Source: an uncultured Nitratireductor sp.
Lineage (GTDB): Bacteria; Pseudomonadota; Alphaproteobacteria; Rhizobiales; Rhizobiaceae
NCBI RefSeq assembly: GCF_913053745.1
Contig: NZ_CAJXGF010000020.1
Span: 1-41,663, forward strand
Direction of reading: 5' to 3'
Length of the DNA: 41,663 nucleotides
Shown here: positions 17,984-25,890 of the stretch, piece by piece
How positions within the stretch are numbered: the stretch's first letter is position 1
How the letters are laid out: every line of letters begins with the position of its first letter
The notes under the pieces: model-generated
The model's input: the letters and a program-made list of their open reading frames with translations, nothing else
What the model was told of the DNA's origin: nothing
Databases searched by the model: none
Position numbers and translations under genes: made by a program

Positions 17984-18907
17984 TCAGAATTGGTAGCGGC
18001 GCAGCCGCCGCTGGATGCCGAACAGATAGATCGACACGCCGATGAGAATGATGCCGAACATCGCGGTGGCGATGGCCGCACCAAGATTCGGATCGCCGAG
18101 CTGAAGCTGGAAGCCGAAGAAAGTGCGGAACATGAATGTGCCAAGAATGTCGGTGGAGAAATCCGGTCCCGCCAGCGCGCCCTGCGTGGCGTAGATCAGG
18201 TCGAAGGCGTTGAAATTGCCGACGAAGGTTAGGATCGAGATAATACCGATCGCGGGCAGGATCAGCGGCAGTTTGACCTTCCAGAATTGCGACATGCCTG
18301 TAATGCCGTCGCACTCGGCAGCTTCCAGAAGTTCGTCGGGAATAGAGAGAAGTGCGGCATAGATGAGCATCATCGGAATGCCCACAAACTGCCAGACTGA
18401 AATCAACGCCAGCGTTGTTAGTGCATAGGCTTCCTTGCCGAGCCAGGGCTGGAACAGGCTTTTCAGGCCGACGAGATCCAGAAGGTTGGGCGCCACGCCC
18501 CAAAGAGGGCTGAGAATGAGCTTCCATGCAAAGCCGGCAATGACGAAGGAGAGAATCGTCGGAATGAAGATGGCTGTGCGGTAGAAAACGCGCAGGCGCA
18601 GTCGCGGGCTCGACAGCAGCGCGGCCAGAAGAATGCCGATCGGATTTTGCACCAGCATGTGTATGATGAAGAACCAGGTGTTGTTCTTGAGCGCGTTCCA
18701 GAACTGCTCCGACCAGCGCGGATCATCGAACAGGGTTCGGAAATTTTTCAGCCCTACGAAAACCTGGCTGTTGTTCACATCGCTGAACATTGCAAGCTGC
18801 AATGTGCTGAACAGCGGAATGATCATGATTGCCGTATAGATCAGAACCGCCGGCGCCAGAAAAACGGCGATATGCCAGCGGAAGGGCTTCTTGACTGCTT
18901 GGGCCAT
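17984..18907 (-). CDS. Sugar ABC transporter permease (MalF type)
   Basis: 307 residues, starting MAQAVKKPFRWHIAVFLAPAVL. Six membrane helices are visible, with the EAA-loop segment EAAECDGITGMSQFWKVKLPLI and the long periplasmic loop after helix 1 usual for short MalF-type proteins. It forms the channel with the MalG-type neighbour. The ATG at 18907 follows a GAGAG sequence; an earlier in-frame start at 18940 lies inside the intercistronic hairpin and is less likely. Confidence 0.92.
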   Translation of the reverse strand: MAQAVKKPFRWHIAVFLAPAVLIYTAIMIIPLFSTLQLAMFSDVNNSQVFVGLKNFRTLFDDPRWSEQFWNALKNNTWFFIIHMLVQNPIGILLAALLSSPRLRLRVFYRTAIFIPTILSFVIAGFAWKLILSPLWGVAPNLLDLVGLKSLFQPWLGKEAYALTTLALISVWQFVGIPMMLIYAALLSIPDELLEAAECDGITGMSQFWKVKLPLILPAIGIISILTFVGNFNAFDLIYATQGALAGPDFSTDILGTFMFRTFFGFQLQLGDPNLGAAIATAMFGIILIGVSIYLFGIQRRLRRYQF

Positions 18908-18927
18908 GGAACGTCTCTCTATGGCGT

Positions 18928-18952
18928 CGGGCCCGCGCATCAGGCGGGCCCG
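18928..18952 (-). repeat. Strong intercistronic hairpin after the sugar-binding protein gene
   Basis: CGGGCCCGC (18928-18936) and GCGGGCCCG (18944-18952) form a perfect 9-bp GC-only stem with a 7-base loop. It lies 22 bases after the binding-protein stop and before the first permease. This is the position where malE-malF type operons carry hairpins that keep binding-protein mRNA more abundant than permease mRNA. It lacks a T-run, so partial termination or 3' end protection is likely. Confidence 0.55.
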
Positions 18953-18974
18953 GCTCTTGTTCGAGGCTCAGGAC

Positions 18975-20231
18975 TTACTGCTGCGGTTCGTACCAGCCGG
19001 CAAGGCCGTCCTGAAGCTGTTTCGCACCGTCTTCGGGCGTCTGGGCGCCGCGCAATACGTTGGCCGAGACGTTCCACATCTCGTTCCACAGGTTCGGTGT
19101 GCCGCGCGAAAGGATCTGGTGCGCGGGACGGATGGTCGAGTTGCAGTTCTCGCGCCAGGAGACGAATTCCTTGGCGAGCGGGTCTTCCATCTCTACCGTC
19201 TCGTTGGAGAGCGAGAAGAAGCCAGGCAGCGAATTCGCATAGAGTGAGGCGAATTCGGCCGAACCGACCCAGTTGAGGAAGGTACGCGCTGCTTCGGCGT
19301 TTTCCGTTTTCGCGTTCATGCCGATGCCGATATCCGTGTGATCGGAAATGTAGCATTCGTCCCCGGCGCTCTGCAGCGGTGGCGCGAAGGCCCCCATCTC
19401 GAAGTCGGCCTGTTCGTTAAATATGGCAATTTCCCAGGAACCGGCCGGGAAGATGGCCGCACGGCCGAGGGTGAAGAGATTCTGGCTGTCGGGATAGCTC
19501 TGGGCTTCGTATCCATCGCCCAGGTAGGGCGCCCAGGCAGCGAGCTGACGGAAGGGCTCGACCCATTGTTCGTCGGTCAGCTTCTGCTCGCCCTCGATCA
19601 ACGCCAGCCGGCCTTCTTCACCCTTCCAGTAATTCGGGCCGATATTGGTGTAGCCCATCGTGGCCGCTTCCCACTGATCCTTGGCGCCCATGGCCATGGG
19701 GATGTAGGTGCCGTCTTCCTTGATTTTGTCGAGGACTGCAAAGAACTCTTCGTTGGTGATCGGCGGCTCGATGCCCAGTTCCTCAAAGGCTTCCTTGTTG
19801 TAAATGAACCCATGGATCACGGAGGCCATCGGTACGCAGAAGGTTGCAGAACCGTCATCCGTACTCCACGCGGCCTTCGCCACATCGGAAAAGTTCGCCA
19901 TGTTCTCCAGATCCTGGATCGCCGATAGGTGACCCTTCTCGTAGAGGCTGAGCGATGCGTCGAACGGGCGGCAGGTGATGAGGTCACCTGCAGTGCCGGC
20001 ATCCAGCTTGGAGTTGAGAACCGCGTTGTATTCGGTCGGGGCGCTCGGCGCGAAAGTTACCTTGATGCCCGGATGCTTGGCCTCGAAGGCCGGTATGAGC
20101 TTTTCTTGCCAGATGGTCAGGTCGTCGTTGCGCCAACTCTCGATGGTGAGTTCGGCATCCTGTGCCATCGCCGCGCCGGTTGCGCCCAGCATGGTCGCGG
20201 CAAGCAATGCCAGTTTCGTGGTCTTCATCAT
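18975..20231 (-). CDS. Extracellular sugar-binding protein of CUT1 ABC transporter
   Basis: 418 residues. The signal peptide MMKTTKLALLAATMLGATGAAMA is followed by a likely Sec cleavage before QDAELTIES, giving a periplasmic protein of the solute-binding family 1. Mature regions such as WQEKLIPAFEAKHPGIKV, YNKEAFEELGIEPPITNEEF and the C-terminal AKQLQDGLAGWYEPQQ are typical. It captures a mono- or oligosaccharide for the two permeases. The first of two adjacent ATGs (20231) is preferred because GGGAG lies 6 bases upstream. Divergence from an amino-sugar kinase and nagA suggests N-acetylglucosamine or a chito-oligosaccharide, by context only. Confidence 0.92.
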   Translation of the reverse strand: MMKTTKLALLAATMLGATGAAMAQDAELTIESWRNDDLTIWQEKLIPAFEAKHPGIKVTFAPSAPTEYNAVLNSKLDAGTAGDLITCRPFDASLSLYEKGHLSAIQDLENMANFSDVAKAAWSTDDGSATFCVPMASVIHGFIYNKEAFEELGIEPPITNEEFFAVLDKIKEDGTYIPMAMGAKDQWEAATMGYTNIGPNYWKGEEGRLALIEGEQKLTDEQWVEPFRQLAAWAPYLGDGYEAQSYPDSQNLFTLGRAAIFPAGSWEIAIFNEQADFEMGAFAPPLQSAGDECYISDHTDIGIGMNAKTENAEAARTFLNWVGSAEFASLYANSLPGFFSLSNETVEMEDPLAKEFVSWRENCNSTIRPAHQILSRGTPNLWNEMWNVSANVLRGAQTPEDGAKQLQDGLAGWYEPQQ

Positions 20232-20462
20232 GGTCTTCTCCCTGTTGTGCCCAGCGAGCATCCCCGTCGCTCGATACGCAAGCACGGGGTCCGCTCGGGG
20301 CGCGGCTGAACTCGTCCCTTGGAGGTGCGTATTTGGTGCGGTTCGTGAGCCCCACGAAGCTTTAATCAGTGCTTCCGGTCTGCCTTGCGCGGTTCTGGAA
20401 CGTTCTTCCGTGCCCCTTATATGCGCCGCTTCCCGGACCCCTCTGTGTCCTCCAATGGTGAA

Positions 20463-20492
20463 ATTAAAGTCCAAAAAGATACCATTTGTCCA
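20463..20492 (-). promoter_or_regulatory. Predicted promoter and operator of the sugar ABC operon
   Basis: On the minus strand TGGACA (20492-20487) and TTTAAT (20468-20463) each match five of six consensus bases and are 18 bases apart. The sequence GGTATCTTTTTGG (plus-strand CCAAAAAGATACC, 20471-20483) fills the spacer. A regulator bound there would block RNA polymerase. The same 13 bases occur reversed at 20603-20615. Confidence 0.55.
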
Positions 20493-20602
20493 GAGAAAAT
20501 CCGGGTGCCTCAGCCCATTGTGTCGACTTTAAGCGGTAAGGTCATTTTGAATCAATGATTTGAACCGATTTTTGGGGTCGGTGATTTTTGTTGTTCCCTG
20601 GA

Positions 20603-20621
20603 GGTATCTTTTTGGTATTAT
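20603..20621 (+). promoter_or_regulatory. Predicted operator and -10 of the amino-sugar kinase operon
   Basis: GGTATCTTTTTGG (20603-20615) is directly followed by TATTAT (20616-20621), a five-of-six -10 box. The -35 is weak (TTGTTC at 20591 with a 19-base spacer). GGTAT recurs with an 11-base period (GGTAT-CTTTTT-GGTAT), a direct-repeat layout also seen in NanR-type GntR operators. Transcription would start about 10 bases before the ATG. Confidence 0.5.
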
Positions 20622-20638
20622 ATCCGTGAGGAGCGATC

Positions 20639-21532
20639 ATGAGCGAATACGTCATTGCGATAGATGGCGGTGGAACCAGTTGCCGGGCCGCGCTGGCTGA
20701 TCGGCATGGCCAGGTGATCGGCCGCGGCAAGAGAGGTTCCGCCAACATCTTCACCACATCCGATGCGATCGGAGAGAACATCGTCGCGGCTGCGAACGAG
20801 GCGTTGCGGAATGCGGGGCTCAACTCGATAAACTTATCTGATATCCCGGCTTATCTGGGGCTTGCCGGTATCAATGTGGGCGAGCGCCAGCATGAGCTTG
20901 CAACGGTGCTTCCCTTCGCCGATACGCAGTTTGTTCACGACGGTCTGATCGCGCTTCAGGGCGCGCTGGGTGACGAGGACGGCGTCATGGCCATTCTGGG
21001 TACCGGCTCGGTTTATCTGTCGCGTTCGAACGGTGCCCTGCGCAGTATTGGCGGTTGGGGGTTTGCCGTTGGCGACCAGGCGAGCGGCGCGGTGATCGGT
21101 AGAACGTTGTTGCAGCAGACGCTGCTGGCCCATGACGGGATTCATGAACATACACCGTTGAGCCGGGCGATCATGGCCCGGTTCGATGACGATCCCGAAG
21201 CGGTGGTGGAGTTCGCTCAGCAGAGTGCGCGGCCCGCCGATTACGGTGCGTTGGCGCCGATGATCTTCGATTACGACGGCAGGGGCGATCTGCTTGCCCG
21301 AGAAATTCTTCTTGAAGCCGTGCGCGACATTACCCGGGCACTGGACACGATTGTATTCCAAGGATGTGAGCGTCTGTGCCTGCTTGGCGGGTTGGCTCAG
21401 GAATATGCCAGGCGGCTTGCGCCGCGTCATCGAGCGATATTGAGGGATCCGCGGGGTGACGCCCTTTCTGGTGCCGTTCAACTGGCGCTGCGTGCCTTTC
21501 CACCGGAGATGGCGGGCGAGGAGCGGCGATGA
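20639..21532 (+). CDS. BadF/BadG-family ATPase, probable N-acetylglucosamine kinase
   Basis: 297 residues of the ASKHA kinase fold. The phosphate-1 loop is IAIDGGGTSCRAAL at the N-terminus, phosphate-2 is AILGTGSVYL, and the adenosine motif is LCLLGGLAQEYARRL. The segment GGWGFAVGDQASGA is typical of the eukaryote-like GlcNAc kinases in this family. It would phosphorylate the imported amino sugar at C6 in the cytoplasm. GAGGAG sits 6 bases before the ATG. Its stop overlaps the GntR/UTRA start as ATGA. Glucosamine kinase activity is an alternative; the nearby nagA favours N-acetylglucosamine. Confidence 0.85.
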   Translation: MSEYVIAIDGGGTSCRAALADRHGQVIGRGKRGSANIFTTSDAIGENIVAAANEALRNAGLNSINLSDIPAYLGLAGINVGERQHELATVLPFADTQFVHDGLIALQGALGDEDGVMAILGTGSVYLSRSNGALRSIGGWGFAVGDQASGAVIGRTLLQQTLLAHDGIHEHTPLSRAIMARFDDDPEAVVEFAQQSARPADYGALAPMIFDYDGRGDLLAREILLEAVRDITRALDTIVFQGCERLCLLGGLAQEYARRLAPRHRAILRDPRGDALSGAVQLALRAFPPEMAGEERR

Positions 21533-22287
21533 GCGCGCCGGATCTCTTCACTGCGCAACGGGTCGCGGCCATGGGTTCGGGACCGCTCTATCTGCGTTTG
21601 CGCCGGCTTCTGGAAGACGCGATTGTCGGAGGGATGCTGGGCGAAGGCGAGGCTTTGCCGACCGAGCGTGATATTGCCGAACTCACGGAATTGAGCCGGG
21701 TAACGGTGCGCCGCGCTGTCGACGATCTGGTCAAGCAGGGCCGGCTCATTCGCCGGCACGGCTCGGGCACCTTCGTCGCGCCGTCCGTTTCGCGGGTAGA
21801 GCAATCGCTGTCTCTTTTGACCTCGTTCACCGAGGACATGGCGCGACGCGGACTTTCATCGCGCTCGGAATGGCTGGAGCGTACGGTGGTCGCGCCGTCG
21901 CCGGACGAGATGATGGTGCTTGGACTTTCCGTGGGCGACACGGTTTCCAGGCTGGAGCGCCTGCGGATTGCCGACAATGTACCGATGGCCATCGAACGCG
22001 CATCAATCATCGGCAGCTTCCTTCCCGATCCCGCCTCGGTGACGGATTCTCTTTACGATGTCCTCGACAAGCGCTCGGCACGACCGTGCCGCGCCACGCA
22101 ACGCATTTCCGCGCGCAATGTCGACGAGCGTGAGGCTGCGCTCCTCAAGGTCGCGCCGGGGGAAGCCGCGCTTTATATCGAGCGTGTTTCCTACCTGCCC
22201 AATGGCCGGGTCATCGAATTCACTCGTTCGGTCTATCGCGGCGATGCGTATGATTTTGTCGCTGAGCTTAAAATCCCCGAACGCTGA
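21529..22287 (+). CDS. GntR-family regulator with UTRA domain (NagR/DasR/PhnF type)
   Basis: 252 residues. The N-terminal winged helix (about 18-85) shows LRRLLEDAIVGGMLGEGEALPTERD-type sequence, then LSRVTVRRAVDDLVKQG and RRHGSGTFV. The UTRA ligand domain (about 100-245) ends with FTRSVYRGDAYDFVAEL. Members beside nagA usually bind glucosamine-6-phosphate or GlcNAc-6-phosphate. It is co-translated with the kinase (ATGA overlap) and followed by nagA after 27 bases. The repeated 13-bp site in the divergent promoter region is its most likely target, though the GntR/FCD gene at 14160-14840 is a competing candidate. Confidence 0.9.
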   Translation: MSAPDLFTAQRVAAMGSGPLYLRLRRLLEDAIVGGMLGEGEALPTERDIAELTELSRVTVRRAVDDLVKQGRLIRRHGSGTFVAPSVSRVEQSLSLLTSFTEDMARRGLSSRSEWLERTVVAPSPDEMMVLGLSVGDTVSRLERLRIADNVPMAIERASIIGSFLPDPASVTDSLYDVLDKRSARPCRATQRISARNVDEREAALLKVAPGEAALYIERVSYLPNGRVIEFTRSVYRGDAYDFVAELKIPER

Positions 22288-22314
22288 CGCAATCTGAAAC
22301 ATCGGAACCGCTAT

Positions 22315-23475
22315 ATGTCTTCATTCGCAATTGCCGGCGCGCGCATCTTTGACGGGGAAACCTGGCTGGGCGACCGGACATTGATTGTCGAGAACGGCAA
22401 GGTCGCGGGGATCGAACCGCGTGGGCGCCATGCCCCGACACTTCCGGTACGTGAAGCCGGCGGCGCGATGATCGTCCCCGGTTTTATAGACCTGCAGGTC
22501 AATGGCGGCGGTGGGGTTATGTTCGACGGAGATTGCGGCGTCGATGGCCTGCGAAAGATTTGCAATGCCCACGCAAAATTCGGCACGACGGGCCTTTTGC
22601 CCACCTTGATTACCGATACGCGAGAATCCACTGCGGCATCTGTGGTCGCCGGGCTGGAAGCAGCACGGTTGAAAGTGCCGGGTTTTCTCGGCCTTCATCT
22701 GGAGGGGCCGCATCTCTCCATTGCGCGCAAGGGCGCGCACGATCTGGCCCTTATTCGTTCAATGGAGGACAAGGATCTTTCTGCCTTGATCGAGGCACGT
22801 AAGAAATTGCCGGCGCTTATGGTGACGCTGGCGCCTGAGAATGTGACCATCGATCAGGTGAGGGCACTGGTGCGCGGCGGTGTGAAGGTCAGTCTCGGCC
22901 ATACGGACACGAACTGCCGCACCGCGCTTTCCTATGTTGAGGCCGGGACTTCCCTTGTGACGCATCTTTTCAATGCGATGAGCCCGCTGGCGCATCGCGA
23001 ACCCGGCCTGGTGGGCGCGGCGTTGGAAAGCGATCGGCTTTGGGTTGGCATCATCGCCGATGGCATTCACGTCGACCCGGTGGCCATCGGCGTTGCCTTA
23101 CGCGCCAAGAACGGCCCGGCGCGCATCTTCGCTGTCACCGACGCCATGTCGACCATCGGCACGGATATGAGGTCGTTCACGCTGAACGGCCGAACCATCA
23201 AGAGGGAGGAGGGACGTTTGACTCTGGAGGACGGGACGCTTGCCGGAGCGGATATCGACATGATCTCAACGGTTGTCTATCTCCACCGCGAGGTTGGCCT
23301 GCCTCTGGATGAAGCGCTTCGTATGGTGAGCCTTTATCCTGCCGAGGCCATCGGTCTCGATCATGCCAAGGGTCGTCTAGCGCTGGGCAAGGATGCCGAC
23401 TTCGTGATGCTGAACGAGGATCTGGGCGTGATATCGACCTGGATCGGCGGCGAGATCGTGCATGTGTCCGCCTGA
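22315..23475 (+). CDS. nagA: N-acetylglucosamine-6-phosphate deacetylase
   Basis: 386 residues of the amidohydrolase superfamily. Motifs: PGFIDLQVNGGGG (55-67), metal-binding Glu130 in HLEGPH, His196 in SLGHTDTN, His217 in HLFNAMSPLAHREPG, and the catalytic aspartate in AVTDAMSTIG. The enzyme removes acetate from GlcNAc-6-phosphate to give glucosamine-6-phosphate, the step after the kinase encoded two genes upstream. The next enzyme, the deaminase NagB, is not in the window and must lie elsewhere. ATG at 22315 is preceded by GGAA. No clear terminator follows. Confidence 0.95.
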   Translation: MSSFAIAGARIFDGETWLGDRTLIVENGKVAGIEPRGRHAPTLPVREAGGAMIVPGFIDLQVNGGGGVMFDGDCGVDGLRKICNAHAKFGTTGLLPTLITDTRESTAASVVAGLEAARLKVPGFLGLHLEGPHLSIARKGAHDLALIRSMEDKDLSALIEARKKLPALMVTLAPENVTIDQVRALVRGGVKVSLGHTDTNCRTALSYVEAGTSLVTHLFNAMSPLAHREPGLVGAALESDRLWVGIIADGIHVDPVAIGVALRAKNGPARIFAVTDAMSTIGTDMRSFTLNGRTIKREEGRLTLEDGTLAGADIDMISTVVYLHREVGLPLDEALRMVSLYPAEAIGLDHAKGRLALGKDADFVMLNEDLGVISTWIGGEIVHVSA

Positions 23476-23497
23476 TCGCGAAACTTTATTTTTCCTC

Positions 23498-23528
23498 TTG
23501 AAGCTCTAGTGACTAGAGATTCTATCCT
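23498..23528 (+). promoter_or_regulatory. MerR-type metal-responsive promoter of the P-type ATPase gene
   Basis: TTGAAG (-35, 23498-23503) and TATCCT (-10, 23523-23528) are separated by 19 bases. The spacer holds the perfect palindrome CTCTAG-TGA-CTAGAG (23504-23518). An over-long spacer filled by a dyad is the hallmark of MerR-family activator promoters, and the arrangement with TATCCT is close to the ZntR-controlled zntA promoter of E. coli. The activator itself (ZntR/CadR/PbrR type) is not encoded nearby. Confidence 0.8.
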
Positions 23529-23550
23529 TGCAGTCGTTGATAGACTGCAA
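23528..23550. promoter_or_regulatory. Second palindrome at the predicted transcription start
   Basis: TTGCAGTC (23528-23535) and GACTGCAA (23543-23550) are perfect 8-bp arms around a 7-base spacer. The dyad covers the expected transcription start and touches the AAGGAG ribosome site (23549-23554). It may be a second operator, or a hairpin near the mRNA 5' end. Confidence 0.45.
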
Positions 23551-23561
23551 GGAGAATCATC

Positions 23562-25808
23562 GTGTCCTTGAAACAGGATGATCGCGCCGCAACCACCCAT
23601 TCATGGACGGTGGGCGGCATGGATTGCGCAAGTTGCGCAAACAAGATCCGCACGGCGCTCGAGCGCCTTCCCGGTGTGGGCGATGTCAAAGTTTCGGTGA
23701 TGTCCGAAACGCTCACGCTCGCGCTCGAAGAAGACAGTACCGAGCCTGGGAAAGTTAAGCGCACGGTCGAAAAGCTCGGTTATTCGATCGCTGAGCGCCC
23801 GGCTGCCGAGGCTTTTTCGCAGGCGTCCGCCGCCGATGACGTTTGCTGTGGTAGCAACCGTAGTGAAGGGGGTGAAGAATCGGAACGAACCGACCCGGGA
23901 CATGGCGTCGCCGGCCACGTGCATCGTGCCGACAATGACGGCAGAAGCTGGTACCGGACCGGCAAGGGGCGTCTCGTTGTCTTCACCGGCCTGCTGCTTG
24001 CTGCCGCCTGGGGTGCTAAATTTCTGCTGTCGGGCGAAATTGGGATGTGGGCTTTCGTGGCCGCGTGTCTGATCGGCGTCGCGCCGATTGCCCGTCGGGC
24101 TGTTGCGGCACTGCGTGCGGGCATGCCTTTCACAATAGAGATGCTGATGACGGTTGCCGCCGCCGGCGCCCTGGTTATCGGCGCGGCGGAAGAAGCAGCG
24201 CTGGTGGTTTTTCTCTTCGCCGTTGGTGAGGTGTTGGAGGGCGTCGCGGCGAACCGTGCGCGTGCTGGCATTCGGGCATTGGGCGATCTGGTGCCCAAGA
24301 CAGCTCTGCTCGAGGAGAACGGCAAAACACGAAAAGTCCAGGCGTCGGAACTCGTCATCGATCAGGTTGTTGTTGTGCGGCCAGGAGACCGAATCCCGGC
24401 GGATGGCGAGATCGTCGATGGGACAGCCGGTATAGACGAAGCACCCGTGACGGGTGAATCCGTTCCCAAGACGAAAGGCGAGGGTGAAGAGGTCTTTGCC
24501 GGATCGATCAGCACTGATGCGGCGATCAAGGTGCGTGTCACCCGCGCGCCGGAAGACAACACCATCGCGCGTATCATCCGCCTGGTCGAAGAGGCACAGG
24601 AGGCGCGTGCGCCCACCGAGCGCTTCATCGATCGGTTCAGTCGCTACTACATGCCCGCGATCGTGGGTTTTGCGATCCTGGTGGCCATTGTGCCGCCGCT
24701 GGTTGCCGGCGCGGCCTGGGATGTGTGGATTTACCGTGCGCTGGCGCTGCTTCTGATCGGCTGCCCCTGCGCGCTGGTGATCTCCGTACCGGCGTCTATC
24801 GCTTCGTCCTTGTCGGCCGGTGCGCGCCGCGGTCTTTTGTTGAAAGGCGGTGCGGTGATCGAGGCTGCCGCCAAGACCGATTTGGTAACGTTCGACAAAA
24901 CGGGCACGCTGACGGTCGGACGCCCCGCGGTCACGGATGTCTGGTCGCCCGAGGGGGACGAGGCGCGGACGCTCGCCCTGGCGGCCGGTGTGGAAGCCGG
25001 GTCGAGCCATCCCCTTGCCGAGGCCGTGGTGGCCCATGCCGAGGACAGGAGCATTCCGTTCAAGGTCGGCACCGGCGCGCGTGCAATTCCTGGCCGGGGT
25101 GTGGAAGCTCATATAGGCGGTGAGACGGTGTTCGTTGGCTCGCCGCGCCATGCTGAAGAGCAGGGTGCCATGACTCCGCAGGCGAAAGAACGCATCGCAG
25201 CTTTCGAGGCGGACGGCAAGACGGTTGCTGCCGTGTTCCGAGCCGGCGCGCTTGCCGGAGTGATCGCTCTGCGCGACGAGCCGCGCGAGGATGCTGCGGT
25301 CGCGATGCGGGATCTCAAGGCGCTGGGCGTACGCTCCGTAATGCTCACGGGCGACAATGCGCGCACCGCCGAAGCCATCGCCGAAAGTCTGTCGATGGAG
25401 TATCGGGCTGAACTTCTGCCCGACGACAAGGTTTCGGCCATCCGGGAATTGACCGGCCGGCATACGGTGATGATGGTCGGCGACGGCATCAACGACGCGC
25501 CGGCGCTTGCCGTGGCCAATGTTGGCGTGGCCATGGGATCGGGCACCGATGTGGCGCTCGAATCGGCCGACGGGGCCTTGCTGCGCAATCGTGTAGGCGA
25601 TGTCGCAGGCATGCTGCGTCTGGCACGCGCAACCATGGCCAATATCCGTCAGAACATCGCGATAGCGCTCGGCCTCAAAGCGGTGTTCCTGGTAACAACG
25701 GTGCTTGGGATAACGGGATTATGGATTGCAATCCTTGCCGACACCGGGGCTACGGTGCTGGTGACTTTGAACGCTCTGCGGCTTCTCGGTTTTCGCCTCG
25801 GTCGCTGA
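23562..25808 (+). CDS. zntA: Heavy-metal translocating P-type ATPase (Zn/Cd/Pb exporter, ZntA/CadA type)
   Basis: 748 residues. An N-terminal metal-binding domain has GGMDCASCANKI (Cys22, Cys25), followed by a Cys/His-containing linker (VCCGS, then HGVAGHVH) and the membrane helices. The transport motif CPCAL (Cys401, Cys403), phosphorylation site DKTGT (Asp445), TGDN, GDGINDAP and the terminal helix LADTGATVLVTLNALRLL, whose aspartate marks the P1B-2 (Zn/Cd/Pb) group, are all present. It pumps divalent metal ions out of the cytoplasm using ATP. The start is GTG at 23562 with AAGGAG 7 bases upstream. The MerR-type promoter fits metal induction. A strong terminator follows. Confidence 0.95.
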   Translation: MSLKQDDRAATTHSWTVGGMDCASCANKIRTALERLPGVGDVKVSVMSETLTLALEEDSTEPGKVKRTVEKLGYSIAERPAAEAFSQASAADDVCCGSNRSEGGEESERTDPGHGVAGHVHRADNDGRSWYRTGKGRLVVFTGLLLAAAWGAKFLLSGEIGMWAFVAACLIGVAPIARRAVAALRAGMPFTIEMLMTVAAAGALVIGAAEEAALVVFLFAVGEVLEGVAANRARAGIRALGDLVPKTALLEENGKTRKVQASELVIDQVVVVRPGDRIPADGEIVDGTAGIDEAPVTGESVPKTKGEGEEVFAGSISTDAAIKVRVTRAPEDNTIARIIRLVEEAQEARAPTERFIDRFSRYYMPAIVGFAILVAIVPPLVAGAAWDVWIYRALALLLIGCPCALVISVPASIASSLSAGARRGLLLKGGAVIEAAAKTDLVTFDKTGTLTVGRPAVTDVWSPEGDEARTLALAAGVEAGSSHPLAEAVVAHAEDRSIPFKVGTGARAIPGRGVEAHIGGETVFVGSPRHAEEQGAMTPQAKERIAAFEADGKTVAAVFRAGALAGVIALRDEPREDAAVAMRDLKALGVRSVMLTGDNARTAEAIAESLSMEYRAELLPDDKVSAIRELTGRHTVMMVGDGINDAPALAVANVGVAMGSGTDVALESADGALLRNRVGDVAGMLRLARATMANIRQNIAIALGLKAVFLVTTVLGITGLWIAILADTGATVLVTLNALRLLGFRLGR

Positions 25809-25861
25809 CCGACGCTGCAGGGCGCCGCCTGCTTGAGCATAGAATCTTTTCGTGAAGCATG

Positions 25862-25890
25862 ACGCCGACCCTTGCGGTCGGCGTTTTTTT
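25862..25890 (+). terminator. Rho-independent terminator of the P-type ATPase gene
   Basis: ACGCCGACC (25862-25870) and GGTCGGCGT (25876-25884) form a perfect 9-bp GC-rich stem with a 5-base loop. Seven T residues follow from 25884. It lies 54 bases after the stop codon. Confidence 0.92.

Larger units (their letters stand above)
20232..20638. promoter_or_regulatory. Divergent control region between sugar ABC operon and amino-sugar kinase operon
   Basis: This 407-base gap holds no gene. It carries two facing promoter regions, each with one copy of a 13-bp sequence (given separately). If the minus promoter is right, the ABC operon has a leader of about 225 bases. Near its end CCCCGT (20262-20267) and ACGGGG (20284-20289) can pair, a possible leader hairpin close to the binding-protein start. 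Confidence 0.5.

Noticed and set aside
23601..25463. 620-codon open frame antisense to the P-type ATPase gene
   Set aside because: It mirrors codon bias of the real gene, has no recognisable domain and no ribosome site. High-GC genomes commonly show such antisense frames. The same holds for 37126-39183 opposite xdhB and 4558-5952 opposite the aldehyde dehydrogenase gene.
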